The notes below the pieces were generated by a model, which made no database searches, was not told where the DNA came from, and saw nothing but the letters and a program-made list of their open reading frames with translations. Both the position numbers and the translations under genes were made by a program. A DNA stretch of 64,000 bases from UBA2705 sp963977125 (GTDB lineage Bacteria > Pseudomonadota > Alphaproteobacteria > Micavibrionales > Micavibrionaceae), in assembly GCA_963977125.1 (NCBI GenBank), contig CAXBNJ010000003.1:358378-422377 (forward strand), in the 5' to 3' direction. This document shows positions 35,358-44,656 of the stretch, piece by piece (within the stretch, counting starts at the first letter, position 1; each line of letters begins with the position of its first letter).

Positions 35358-35930
35358 ATGATTGAGCTGAAGATAAAAAAAATAAAAATAGCTGAAAATT
35401 TTTCTGAGGCGAGCGCGGACTATATTGCGAAGCCTGAATTAAAGTTGGAGAGTAATGATTACGCCTATGCTCTGGGGATTCCCGAACAGGGCTTTGTCCA
35501 GCCAGGCCATTTAAAAGATGCTGCCCGTCGACGATTTTCTAAAAAAGATATAAACAGCGATTCGCTTTCAAGAGCTCTGATACAAGATGGCCTAGAGCCT
35601 GTAAGAACGTCAGATATTAGCAATTATGCTGAGCGCCCCCTTATCGCCTGTTTTATAGCACAGGCAAAAGGCTATCACTTTTATCGTCGCCATAAAGACG
35701 GTTCTTGGAGCCATCAAGGTGGCCGCAAAGGTGCGGTAAAAGACTATGATAATAATGGTGACGTTATTTTGGACCCACGGCATGCCGAGCGTGGAAAATA
35801 TACTGAGTTTGTAGGCTATTTTGCGCCGCCTAGTGAAGGGCTAACCATTGCCCGAAAGCTGAATTGGTTTGAAGAAAAAATATCACATCCTTGTGCAGAA
35901 TTAAAAAAATGGGCCTGCAATAAATTATAA
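35358..35930 (+). CDS. Cys/His-motif family protein, tandem copy A (candidate inactive copy)
   Basis: First of three tandem paralogues. I do not recognise a named family with certainty; the layout (NxYxYALG near residue 33, a H-F-Y-x-R-H-K block at 107-113 and WSHQ at 117-120) resembles papain-like cysteine peptidase/amidase folds. The family motif in copies B and C is N-C-x-S-YALG, but here residue 34 is Asp (NDYAYALG), so the putative nucleophile is lost. The His residues H107, H112 and H119 remain. No signal peptide or membrane segment is visible; it is 190 residues and cytoplasmic by sequence. Copy A aligns without gaps to copy B over roughly the first 160 residues. It begins 57 bases after the promoter start region. 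Confidence 0.72.
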   Translation: MIELKIKKIKIAENFSEASADYIAKPELKLESNDYAYALGIPEQGFVQPGHLKDAARRRFSKKDINSDSLSRALIQDGLEPVRTSDISNYAERPLIACFIAQAKGYHFYRRHKDGSWSHQGGRKGAVKDYDNNGDVILDPRHAERGKYTEFVGYFAPPSEGLTIARKLNWFEEKISHPCAELKKWACNKL

Positions 35931-35961
35931 ATAATGGCCTAAATGGGCAGGAAATATCATC

Positions 35962-36540
35962 ATGGTAGAGCTTATCAAGAAAAAGACGACATTGGCTGCA
36001 GATTTCGCTGAGGCGAGCGCGGATTATAGATCTAACCCGCAGTTAAAATTACAAAGTAACTGCTATAGCTACGCTTTAGGGATTGCTGAATTTGGTTTCG
36101 GTGTACCGGGGACTCTAAAGGACTCGGCACGCATGGGCTTTGCTCTTAAAAATATAACGCCAAGCTATATTTTTAATGCCTTAATGAAGGATGGTTTAGA
36201 GCCTGTGCGGGAAACTGAGCTGGATGAGTATGGCGATCGCCCCATTATTGCGTGCTTTATCGCGTACCAAAACGATTACCATTTTTACCTGCGCCATAAA
36301 GATAATTTCTGGAGCCATCAACGCGGTAAAGGTGGCGAGGTTTCAAATGAGGATAATAGAGGCATGCTTATTGTGAACCCGCAAAATGCATGGCGCGGTA
36401 AATATAAAGAATTTGTAGGCTATTTCGCGCTGCCAAGTGAAGGCGTCGCCATTACAGAAAAGAAAAATTGGTCTGCAGAAAGTTTGGTGATTGCGAATGC
36501 TGAGCTAAAAAACCAAGCGAATAAAAAATTAGAAGTATAG
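35962..36540 (+). CDS. Cys/His-motif family protein, tandem copy B
   Basis: Second paralogue, 192 residues. It retains the full set of candidate catalytic residues: C34 in SNCYSYALG, then H107 and H112 in YHFYLRHKD, and H119 in FWSHQ. The order Cys then His, about 75-85 residues apart, followed by G-EV---D--G and a C-terminal GKY-EFVGYF-LPSEG block, suits a papain-like hydrolase, but this is inference. It starts 31 bases after copy A, so the genes are one transcription unit. Copies A and B share even their C-terminal ELKxxAxxKL ends, indicating a fairly recent duplication. Confidence 0.75.
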   Translation: MVELIKKKTTLAADFAEASADYRSNPQLKLQSNCYSYALGIAEFGFGVPGTLKDSARMGFALKNITPSYIFNALMKDGLEPVRETELDEYGDRPIIACFIAYQNDYHFYLRHKDNFWSHQRGKGGEVSNEDNRGMLIVNPQNAWRGKYKEFVGYFALPSEGVAITEKKNWSAESLVIANAELKNQANKKLEV

Positions 36541-36565
36541 GCTCTGAATAGGGAATGCGCCTTAA

Positions 36566-37114
36566 ATGACAGCAGTTTTAGATATGAGTGATAGCGCGAT
36601 AAAGACCGTCTATAACAGCTGTGCAAAGAACTTTGCTCAGGCTTCTGCATTATATCAAACACCCCTAAATTTATCAGAACAAACCAATTGCCTTTCCTAT
36701 GCTTTAGGTATTCCTGATGCAGGTATGGCGGTAATTGGCCATTTATCTAACCCTAATCCGATACTTTACCACACAATGATGTATGCAGAAAAAATCCATG
36801 AGCTTATGGAGGCTGATGGGCTTGTTGAAATTCGTAAGAGAAATTTTTCCGCATGTGAGGGACAAATTATAGCGGTGATGATCAAAGAATATCATTGCGG
36901 CCATGTTTATAAATATCACAAAGACGGAACATGGAGCCATCAGGCTGGCATGGGCGGTGAGATTACAAATCTGGATTGTGATGGTCAAATCATTACCGAT
37001 TTAGAAACCGCTAATACGGGTTTTTATGATGAACTGGTTGGTTATTATAAAATGCCTGATGCGGGGCTGCGCTATCTGACCTGTCCGAAGGCTATGCAAA
37101 GCCTCAGCTTATAG
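36566..37114 (+). CDS. Cys/His-motif family protein, tandem copy C
   Basis: Third and most divergent paralogue, 182 residues. It has an N-terminal extension of about eight residues, C42 in TNCLSYALG, H113 and H118 in HVYKYHKDG, and H125 in TWSHQAG, with GGEITNLDCDG and a YDELVGYYKMPDAG block after it. The tail shared by A and B is missing. Its divergence from A/B, which resemble each other more, suggests an older duplication followed by a younger one. It starts 25 bases after copy B, and a bidirectional terminator follows. Confidence 0.75.
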   Translation: MTAVLDMSDSAIKTVYNSCAKNFAQASALYQTPLNLSEQTNCLSYALGIPDAGMAVIGHLSNPNPILYHTMMYAEKIHELMEADGLVEIRKRNFSACEGQIIAVMIKEYHCGHVYKYHKDGTWSHQAGMGGEITNLDCDGQIITDLETANTGFYDELVGYYKMPDAGLRYLTCPKAMQSLSL

Positions 37115-37141
37115 CCTCCTATGGCGGGTGAATGCAATCAT

Positions 37142-37174
37142 AAAAAGGCCGCTCATTATATAGCGGCCTTTTTT
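37142..37174. terminator. bidirectional terminator between the triplet and ileS
   Basis: GGCCGCT (37147-37153) pairs with AGCGGCC (37162-37168), with an A-run before and a T-run after. It serves copy C on the plus strand and ileS on the minus strand. Confidence 0.9.
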
Positions 37175-37204
37175 GAATTTATACTCTAAGCATAGCCAGA
37201 ATAA

Positions 37205-40102
37205 TTAGGCTGCGCGCTGTTTTTGCGCTTCATACCATCTTACTGCATCAGCATCTCGGGCTGACAGCTCTGGATAGTCAGAATCTGTCCCGACATCAGT
37301 CAGGATTTTCCAACAACGCAGACATTTTTGTCCTTCGGCTTTGGCAAAAACCACGCCAATATCAACCGCGTCATTAAGGGCGAAAGCATCTTCAGGAATA
37401 ATATCAGATGTTATGACTGAAATTTGAGAAGTGATGCATATTTCCGCTAAATCAATGCCCGTGACGAGCTTGGCTAGACCCGCACTCAAGTGAAGCTGTG
37501 GGTGCGCTTCTAGTGATGATCCGATTGTTTTATCCGCACGTTTAGGCTCTAAAGCGCCAAAGACAACGCGGCGTATGGTTTTAACCGTATCCCATTTAAC
37601 CGATAAATCATCGTTGCGCCACGCAGAAGGTAATGCTTTAAATTCACGTAAATGAATGCTGGTGTCATCTGGGCAAATGCCAGCAGGACGGTGTGCCCAG
37701 ACATCTTCACAAGTGAAGCAAAGCATTGGGGCGAACCATGTGGTTAGACATTCAAAAATTTCAGCAATCACGCTACGGCAAGCGCGGCGTTCAAACATAT
37801 CAGGACGGTCGCAATAAAGGCGATCTTTACGGATATCAAAATAAAATGCCGAAAGTTCGCTTGCACAGAAATTATGAAGCTTATGGGCAAGTTTACCAAA
37901 GTCATAATTTTTAATATCTGTGCTGATTTCTTGACCCATTGCATAGATCTTATGCAGCATAAGCTGTTCAAGCTCAGGCAAGGCGGCGACATCGTTTAGA
38001 TCAACGCGTTCTTCGTCGTCAAAGCCATCGAGCGCCCCTAAAGTGAAGCGGAAAGTGTTACGAATGCGGCGGTAAATATCGCTCGTTGATTTGATTGCAT
38101 CCTTACCGATACGGACATCTTCGCCGTAATCTGATGTCAGCGCCCAGAGGCGTAGAATATCAGCGCCGGATTGTTTGATGATATCTTCAGGCGCAACAAT
38201 ATTGCCGTCAGATTTAGACATTTTATAGCCTTTCTCATCAAGCACAAAACCATGTGTTAAGACGGTTTTATAAGGCGCTACGCCGCGTGATCCAACGGAT
38301 TCAAGCAATGAAGAATGGAACCAGCCGCGATGCTGATCTGAGCCTTCAAGATATAAATCCGCAGGGCTTTGCAGCTCTTCGCGATCTTCTAAAACAAAGG
38401 CGTGAGTACAGCCTGATTCAAACCAAACATCAACAATGTCAAATATTTGATCGTAATCAGCTTTATCATATTTATCGCCAAGGAATTCTTGTGCATCGCG
38501 CTTATACCATGCATCCGCGCCATCTTCTAAGAAGGCGGCATAAATACGTTTACAGACATCGGCATCACGCAATGGCACGCCATTTTCTTTGGCAACAAAA
38601 ATAGCAATCGGCACGCCCCAAGCACGTTGACGTGAAATACACCAATCAGGGCGTTGTTCAATCATCGCCGTGATGCGGTTTTGTCCCGCAGCTGGCAGCC
38701 ATTTTGTGTCTTTGATTGCGCCAAGCGCTTTTTCGCGAATTTTACCTTCACCATCCATGGCAATAAACCATTGTGGCGTTGTGCGGAAAATCAACGGTGC
38801 TTTTGAACGCCAGCTATGTGGGTATTCGTGACGCACGGAGCCTTTAGCCAGAAGCTTGCCGCATTCATTAATTGCTTTGATAACGGCGAAATTACCATCG
38901 CCCATTTTTCCTTTTTCATCATAAATGACAAGGCCAGAGAAAAGCGGTACATGGCCACGGAAGTGACCATCATCGGTGACGTTATCAGTGATCTCTAAAC
39001 CATGTTTCAAGCCGACTTCAAAATCGTCTGCGCCGTGGCTTGGTGCGGTATGGACAAAGCCCGTACCCGCTTCATCCGTGACGTGATCACCAGACAGCAT
39101 CGGTATTTCATACTCGTACCCTTGGCCTGCGAGTGGATGTGCACAAATAGTGCCATTAAGCGTGCTACCTTTGAAATGAGAAACAGCGCTCCATTCTTCA
39201 ATGCCCGCTTTTTCTTTCACGTCTTCGGCAAGACTCGGCGCGACAACTAAGCGGTCACCAATTTTTGCACGCGAGTCATTTTTGACGGCGTTCACTTCAT
39301 AAACGGCATATTCAATATCATCATGGAAGCAAATGGCGCGGTTAGACGGCAATGTCCAAGGCGTCGTTGTCCAGATAACAACATCAGCCCCTTTAATGGC
39401 GCTTTGTTCTGTTTTAACAACAGGGAAACGAACCCAAACGGTGATCGATTTATGTTCTTTATATTCAACTTCTGCTTCGGCCAAAGCGGTTTTTTCAACA
39501 ACCGACCACATGACTGGCTTAGAGCCTTTATATAAATTACCATTCAGCAAGAATTTGTGAATTTCATCAACAATGCGTGCTTCTGATTTTAGGTTCATGG
39601 TTAGATATGGATTGTCCCAATCCCCATTAACGCCAAGACGGCTAAATTCTTTGCTTTGGATATCGACCCATTTGCGGGCGAATTTACGGCATTCATCGCG
39701 AAAGGCAATAGGATCGACATCGTCTTTGTCTTTACCGGCTTCGCGATATTGCTCTTCAACTTTCCATTCAATGGGCAGGCCATGGCAATCCCAACCAGGG
39801 ACGTAAGGGGCATCATAGCCCATCATTTGCCAGCTACGCACAACAACGTCTTTAAGGACTTTATTCAGGGCGTGCCCCATATGCAGGTGACCATTCGCAT
39901 AAGGCGGGCCATCATGGAGAATGAATTTTTCTTTACCTTTGGATTTTTGACGCAGGCGGGCATAAATATCTTCCTCATCCCATTTTTTCAGGATTTCAGG
40001 TTCTTTTTGTGCAAGCCCTGCACGCATCGCGAAATCTGTAGTTGGTAAAAACACAGTTTCTTTATAAAAATCGGCGGTTTTGCCCGTATTTTCTTCGCTC
40101 AT
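37205..40102 (-). CDS. ileS: isoleucyl-tRNA synthetase
   Basis: Charges tRNA-Ile and edits valine. Class I signatures: HIGH-type PYANGHLHMGHAL and KMSKS in GYKMSKSDGN. The CP1 editing domain has TTTPWTLPSNRA and DEAGTGFVHTAPSHG, followed by the anticodon-binding domain. Length 965 is normal. The C-terminal zinc finger is unusual: the first pair is kept (C927 and C930 in KCLRCWK), but the expected second CxxC reads LSARDADAV, with S947 and D950 at the Cys positions, so the usual four-Cys zinc site is incomplete. A 7-bp hairpin (CCCGGCT with AGCCGGG, 40159-40187) lies in its leader. Confidence 0.95.
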   Translation of the reverse strand: MSEENTGKTADFYKETVFLPTTDFAMRAGLAQKEPEILKKWDEEDIYARLRQKSKGKEKFILHDGPPYANGHLHMGHALNKVLKDVVVRSWQMMGYDAPYVPGWDCHGLPIEWKVEEQYREAGKDKDDVDPIAFRDECRKFARKWVDIQSKEFSRLGVNGDWDNPYLTMNLKSEARIVDEIHKFLLNGNLYKGSKPVMWSVVEKTALAEAEVEYKEHKSITVWVRFPVVKTEQSAIKGADVVIWTTTPWTLPSNRAICFHDDIEYAVYEVNAVKNDSRAKIGDRLVVAPSLAEDVKEKAGIEEWSAVSHFKGSTLNGTICAHPLAGQGYEYEIPMLSGDHVTDEAGTGFVHTAPSHGADDFEVGLKHGLEITDNVTDDGHFRGHVPLFSGLVIYDEKGKMGDGNFAVIKAINECGKLLAKGSVRHEYPHSWRSKAPLIFRTTPQWFIAMDGEGKIREKALGAIKDTKWLPAAGQNRITAMIEQRPDWCISRQRAWGVPIAIFVAKENGVPLRDADVCKRIYAAFLEDGADAWYKRDAQEFLGDKYDKADYDQIFDIVDVWFESGCTHAFVLEDREELQSPADLYLEGSDQHRGWFHSSLLESVGSRGVAPYKTVLTHGFVLDEKGYKMSKSDGNIVAPEDIIKQSGADILRLWALTSDYGEDVRIGKDAIKSTSDIYRRIRNTFRFTLGALDGFDDEERVDLNDVAALPELEQLMLHKIYAMGQEISTDIKNYDFGKLAHKLHNFCASELSAFYFDIRKDRLYCDRPDMFERRACRSVIAEIFECLTTWFAPMLCFTCEDVWAHRPAGICPDDTSIHLREFKALPSAWRNDDLSVKWDTVKTIRRVVFGALEPKRADKTIGSSLEAHPQLHLSAGLAKLVTGIDLAEICITSQISVITSDIIPEDAFALNDAVDIGVVFAKAEGQKCLRCWKILTDVGTDSDYPELSARDADAVRWYEAQKQRAA

Positions 40103-40353
40103 AACTTTGTAACTCTATATTTGAAGGTTTAAATCGAATTCTTATATCAAGGATTTTGCCCGGCTCTAACTATATCAAGAAGCCGGGTTCATAATTCGAA
40201 TAATGGCGATGCGTTTAAATGCGTAATCCATAGATTTGTTATGCCAGTGAGACGGTATAATATCAAGTAATATCAAGAAAAATGTAACTTTTTTAGTGAA
40301 ATAAACGGATTATATAAAGAACAGAGCTTTTAATAAAGATAAGGAAAATGGCT

Positions 40354-40833
40354 ATGCGGATTATAACGCTTATTATCGCTTGTCTATCTATGGCCCTTGG
40401 TGCGGCGGTCGTTACTAACGCAAATGCAGGTTCTAAGGACTATGAAATACAGAAACCTGATAAAGAATGGCGCAGCGTTCTGGATAAGCAAGCTTATCGC
40501 GTATTGCGCCAACAAGGCACGGAGCGCGCTTATACATCACCTTTGCTGAAAGAAAGCCGCCATGGCCTATATCGCTGCGCGGCTTGCGGGCAAGAGGTCT
40601 TTGCATCAGATCATAAATTTGATAGCGGCACGGGCTGGCCTTCCTTCTACCAACCCGCAGCGGGTAATATGGTCGAGAGTAAAACAGATTTCAAAATTGG
40701 TTACCCACGCACAGAAGTGCATTGTGCGCGCTGCGGCGGTCATTTAGGTCATGTGTTTAAAGATGGACCAGAGCCAACAGGCTTGCGTTATTGCATTAAC
40801 GGCGCGGCCTTAAATTTTACGCCGATCCCTTAA
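40354..40833 (+). CDS. msrB: exported peptide-methionine (R)-S-oxide reductase
   Basis: Reduces methionine-R-sulfoxide in proteins. Zinc site: C77/C80 (RCAACG) and C126/C129 (CARCGGHLGHVF). The catalytic Cys is C149 in RYCINGAAL; GTGWPSFY and the terminal ALNF are also diagnostic (numbering from ATG 40348). A signal peptide (MRIITLIIACLSMALGAAVV, likely cut after ANA) marks it as periplasmic, unlike most MsrB proteins. The ATG at 40354, eight bases after AAGGA, is preferred over 40348 and gives 159 residues. It is a single-gene unit. Confidence 0.93.
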   Translation: MRIITLIIACLSMALGAAVVTNANAGSKDYEIQKPDKEWRSVLDKQAYRVLRQQGTERAYTSPLLKESRHGLYRCAACGQEVFASDHKFDSGTGWPSFYQPAAGNMVESKTDFKIGYPRTEVHCARCGGHLGHVFKDGPEPTGLRYCINGAALNFTPIP

Positions 40834-40901
40834 AGCATAAAGAATCGGCGTAAATTAAATATTGTGTTTATTGCGTTATTACGTGCCGTGACAGGCGGCG
40901 C

Positions 40902-43637
40902 TTAGTTCATGCGCGGCGTAATTGAATTGAGGGTCGTGTTCAACTGAAGCCCTTCATTGGGTTTGACGCGCAATACATCTTTGAAATATTGATGTGGCCC
41001 ATTATCTTTAAGGGCGTTATATAATGATTTCACATCGAAGCGTAGGCCTTCATGGTTTGAAATGGATTTTTCAAAAGCGCCAATAAAGTCTTCATTATAT
41101 AATGCGTTAAATTCCAGCTGCTTAAACACAGCGCGATCATTATGCCAGAAGGCATTATCTTCTTTTGCAAACTTCATAAGAAGCTTAACGCCCAGTAATG
41201 TAAGCTCATCACGATTAGCCGCACTGATATTCGGTGTTTTAAGCGAACATTGTTTATCAACGTTATTGCCTGTAGTCGGAGCAATCGGGCTGGCATGGAC
41301 TTTTGGCTGAGCAGGGCCGCCATTCCATTTCGCGTAACGCATACGCAATGTGCTGTAAAGCTGGTTATCATCAAGCGCTGCAAATTGTTCATGCGCGCCC
41401 GCAGCTAAAAAGACTTCTTCGACATTTAAGCGGCGCTCGCCACCATTTGTGCCTATTTTATCCTTGAGCATCAGCCCGTTAAATATTTTAATTTGCAATG
41501 AGCTCGCTTCCATAGCTTTCTCATCGGTCTGTAATTGCTCACCTTTTTTACCGAGCGGCAATAAGCCTGCGGTTGGAACGCTGGCCAGTGTCGAGTTTAG
41601 GAAGCTCATCGGAGCATGTACATTATGCAGGCCGTTTTCAGCAAGATGCTGCATAAGCTTGATTTGATCATGCTTATATTCACCCGCATTAATATTGACC
41701 GTACCACTATGAAGATCGCCGCCAAAAGTGGCATAAGCATTTAAGGCTTCATCTAAATTAGGGTTCGCCAAGGCCATTTTAAATTCTGTATTCGCATACA
41801 TCATAATGAAGACCTGACGCGCGCGCGCTTGGATGTTTTCGTAAGCAACGCTATCTGCATCATTAGCCGCTGTGATCAGTTTTTCAACCATCGGATATTT
41901 TTTCTTAATAGCCGCGGCTTGTTTAGCGAGCTTTTCTTCGCTGACGCTATCTTTACCTTGGTTTAAGTAAGCAGAGATTTCTTTTTGTAAAAGATGCTTC
42001 TTTTTGCCGTTTAATTTGGTGGTGTCTTTTACGGCATAAAGCATGGCGTAATAATCAACAAGGTCTTGAACGTTATGTTCGTGGAAAGCGACGCCAAGGC
42101 CATCAGCGAGTTCTTTTGCGTCTTGAATGCTTTGGGCATTGTTATTGCCTGTCGGCATGGTAACGCCCGTGGCAAAACGTTTGATAAGCTCTTTTGTAGC
42201 CGCTTCGCTATCGCTTTCTTCGGCGATTGTTAAAATCTCATCAGCATAAGGTAAATGCGCAAAATCATTCATTACGGCCTTTAGGCCTTTTTGCTTAATA
42301 GCAATGCGCATAGCGAGGACAGCAATTGTTAAGTTAAAGGCTGAATCTTTACCGCCACTCAACGCTTGGACAACGCCATTTTGCTTGGTTTTAGCTATGT
42401 AATCATAGGTCCAAAGGGCGAACATACGTAATTCTTCTTCTTCAAAGCGGCCTTTGAAATTGGCTTTATCCCATGAATTATCTTGGTTGCTGGGCTCGAA
42501 GCCTAAAAACAAGCTGTCTTTTTGGCCGGCTTCATTGAAGTGATCTTTGAAACGTCTTTGTAGAACAACATGCGCTTTTGCCGCGGTGTTTTTCGGCGCG
42601 GCTTGAATTTTTGTTATGCTGGTTGAATGCGCGCTATCAAGGAAATCAAGGCGTGAACCACTATGCATGATGCGGTTGTCTTGCGCGACGAGGCGATGGC
42701 CCATTTGCGCAAAGGTTGATCCGCTTGTGCCTAAACCATCTGTGTCATAAACAACATCAGAAAATTGTGAGGCCAGACGCGCTAAATGAGCGTGCTTTAA
42801 TATTTTTTCGCGCTGTGGTGGGCTTGCATTGGCAATCGCCATAACAAGGCCGTCTTTGCTCCCTAAATAGCGTGCATATGCGGGCAGTGGGTTATAGCCT
42901 TTATACAGCTCATCATCTTCAAGCATTGGATCAAATTGTGAGCCAACCCATTTCATTTCGCAGATAAGCTGACCAAAGTTATAAGCACTCTCACGGTCTT
43001 CATCCTGAACGTGAATAATCGGCTGACCAAAGGGTATTATATTCTGGCCATCATTTGTCAGGGAAAGCGGCACAGTACCGAAGACACCATTTAGCGCTTG
43101 GATGACGGGTGAGTTTGTAGACCATTCTTGGAAGAAGCGCTTTTCATAGCCACGCTCATCATTAAAGAGATGGGTCTTGGCAGACATAGCCAAAACGCGC
43201 CCTTCGCCAAGTGTGCTCATGACATTAAACGGTAAGCCGTGGCGATTGACGATGGGGTCTTTATACATTTGTACGGGGTCTTTAAACATTTTGGCTAGTT
43301 CAGGCAAGGTTAGACCGAAGCTGTCTAGATTAGCGCGCCAAGGATGGCCAACGGTGACAATAAGGCTCGGGTTTAGCGCATAGGCGCGCTTGGCAAGGTG
43401 GTTGAGGCGCTCGAGCGTTTGTTCATTATCGCTATGCTGGAAATCATCGCCAGAATCATAACCCATCAAATTCATTTCATCGGTGAATAGAAAATCGCTG
43501 TTATTTTCAGCGGCGGTAACTATACCTTTTTCAAGCACAGAAATATTGCGCGGTAGGTTAAATGATGTAGTGTTGGTACTCAGCTGCGTCACTTTTAAAT
43601 CAATATCTTGCTGTGCATTCCAGAAATCAAATTTCAT
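40902..43637 (-). CDS. nadE: glutamine-dependent NAD+ synthetase, unusually long and divergent
   Basis: Converts deamido-NAD to NAD. An N-terminal nitrilase-type glutaminase domain shows the Glu-Lys-Cys triad E54 (FTDEMNLMGY), K154 (AKTHLFNDERGYEKRFF) and C226 (GQLICEMKW). The C-terminal ATP pyrophosphatase domain has SGGKDS (427-432) and GTNGGERRLN. At 911 residues it is far longer than the usual 540-680. The extra length lies partly in the glutaminase half, partly in a Lys-rich region after the P-loop (around residues 550-600) and in a C-terminal extension of over 100 residues. Both active sites seem intact. I am confident of the family and less so that the substrate is unchanged. Confidence 0.85.
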   Translation of the reverse strand: MKFDFWNAQQDIDLKVTQLSTNTTSFNLPRNISVLEKGIVTAAENNSDFLFTDEMNLMGYDSGDDFQHSDNEQTLERLNHLAKRAYALNPSLIVTVGHPWRANLDSFGLTLPELAKMFKDPVQMYKDPIVNRHGLPFNVMSTLGEGRVLAMSAKTHLFNDERGYEKRFFQEWSTNSPVIQALNGVFGTVPLSLTNDGQNIIPFGQPIIHVQDEDRESAYNFGQLICEMKWVGSQFDPMLEDDELYKGYNPLPAYARYLGSKDGLVMAIANASPPQREKILKHAHLARLASQFSDVVYDTDGLGTSGSTFAQMGHRLVAQDNRIMHSGSRLDFLDSAHSTSITKIQAAPKNTAAKAHVVLQRRFKDHFNEAGQKDSLFLGFEPSNQDNSWDKANFKGRFEEEELRMFALWTYDYIAKTKQNGVVQALSGGKDSAFNLTIAVLAMRIAIKQKGLKAVMNDFAHLPYADEILTIAEESDSEAATKELIKRFATGVTMPTGNNNAQSIQDAKELADGLGVAFHEHNVQDLVDYYAMLYAVKDTTKLNGKKKHLLQKEISAYLNQGKDSVSEEKLAKQAAAIKKKYPMVEKLITAANDADSVAYENIQARARQVFIMMYANTEFKMALANPNLDEALNAYATFGGDLHSGTVNINAGEYKHDQIKLMQHLAENGLHNVHAPMSFLNSTLASVPTAGLLPLGKKGEQLQTDEKAMEASSLQIKIFNGLMLKDKIGTNGGERRLNVEEVFLAAGAHEQFAALDDNQLYSTLRMRYAKWNGGPAQPKVHASPIAPTTGNNVDKQCSLKTPNISAANRDELTLLGVKLLMKFAKEDNAFWHNDRAVFKQLEFNALYNEDFIGAFEKSISNHEGLRFDVKSLYNALKDNGPHQYFKDVLRVKPNEGLQLNTTLNSITPRMN

Positions 43638-43714
43638 TTCGGCCTCTATAATTCATTATTTATGTATATAGGGGTTAGACCATAGCTGGCCGCTTATGTC
43701 AAAGTATTTTGTGT

Positions 43715-44656
43715 CTAAAAATACAAAAAATACAGAGTAAGGGCGGCAGGGACATAAAGCAGTGCTAATAATGTTGAGGCGAGTATAGCGGCGGCGGCTT
43801 CTTCAGCCGGCAGCTTAAGCTGTACGGCATAGGCCACGGCATTGGCGGGCAGGGGACATATAGAAATGAGAAATAACATTAAATACGCATCATCATTCAA
43901 CCAGTGTGTATAGCTTTTATCAATACAAAGTAATGCAATAAACACAGCAGGCCAGATAATGAATTTATGTAAGAATATAAGACCTGTGAATTTAAGATTG
44001 ATATGCAAACTGGGCAGTTTAGACAGGCCGACACCAATAAGCATCATGCCAATTATAATATAGGCGCCCGTCGCATGCGTCCAATACGTATGGACAATAG
44101 CGGGAAGCGGAGCGTGAATAACGTTTAAGGTGACGCCAATAATAACGCCGTAAAGCGGCGGCAGTTTGACCACGCGCTTTAAGCTATCTTTGATCGTCAT
44201 ATGCCCGCGCGCTGATAAATAATACGAACTCGTCACTTCGGTTATTAATAAAGCCATATTAAACAGCATATAAATCCCAATAGCCGCGGGGCCAAGTAAG
44301 GTGGTAACGATGGGAATGCCAAAATAACCCGTATTCGCCGTCCCGCCTAAAAGTGGCATAAGTGGCTGATAGGGTTTTTCCAAGACTTTTCGGCCAAGCT
44401 TACTGGCCAGTAAAGACAAGCCGGAGACGATAAAGAAAAAGAAAATGGGAACAGCAATATAGCTTGGCTGCAAATCAACCTGCATTAGGGATATCGCAAT
44501 CACAAAAGGGGAGAGTATATAAATAGAGAGCATCCCCATAGAATGCATATTCATATCAAGCTTTCGCCCAGCATAAAACCCGACACCAATTAAGCAGAGT
44601 AAGGGAATTATTTGTATGATAAGTGTAAAGAATAAATCTAGACTATCTGTATTCAC
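43715..44656 (-). CDS. AEC-family (auxin efflux carrier) transporter
   Basis: Integral membrane protein of 313 residues with about ten hydrophobic segments in the two-times-five arrangement of the AEC family. Diagnostic parts are GFYAGRKLDM near the N-terminus, GGTANTGYFGIP and the C-terminal ISICPLPANAVAYAVQLKLP. Family members export or import small carboxylates and related anions; the substrate is unknown. Its ATG overlaps the ribF stop by four bases, so it is translationally coupled to ribF. Confidence 0.85.
   Translation of the reverse strand: MNTDSLDLFFTLIIQIIPLLCLIGVGFYAGRKLDMNMHSMGMLSIYILSPFVIAISLMQVDLQPSYIAVPIFFFFIVSGLSLLASKLGRKVLEKPYQPLMPLLGGTANTGYFGIPIVTTLLGPAAIGIYMLFNMALLITEVTSSYYLSARGHMTIKDSLKRVVKLPPLYGVIIGVTLNVIHAPLPAIVHTYWTHATGAYIIIGMMLIGVGLSKLPSLHINLKFTGLIFLHKFIIWPAVFIALLCIDKSYTHWLNDDAYLMLFLISICPLPANAVAYAVQLKLPAEEAAAAILASTLLALLYVPAALTLYFLYF

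Noticed and set aside
39656..40048. 130-residue plus-strand frame opposite ileS
   Set aside because: Phe/Ile-rich antisense shadow of conserved ileS codons.
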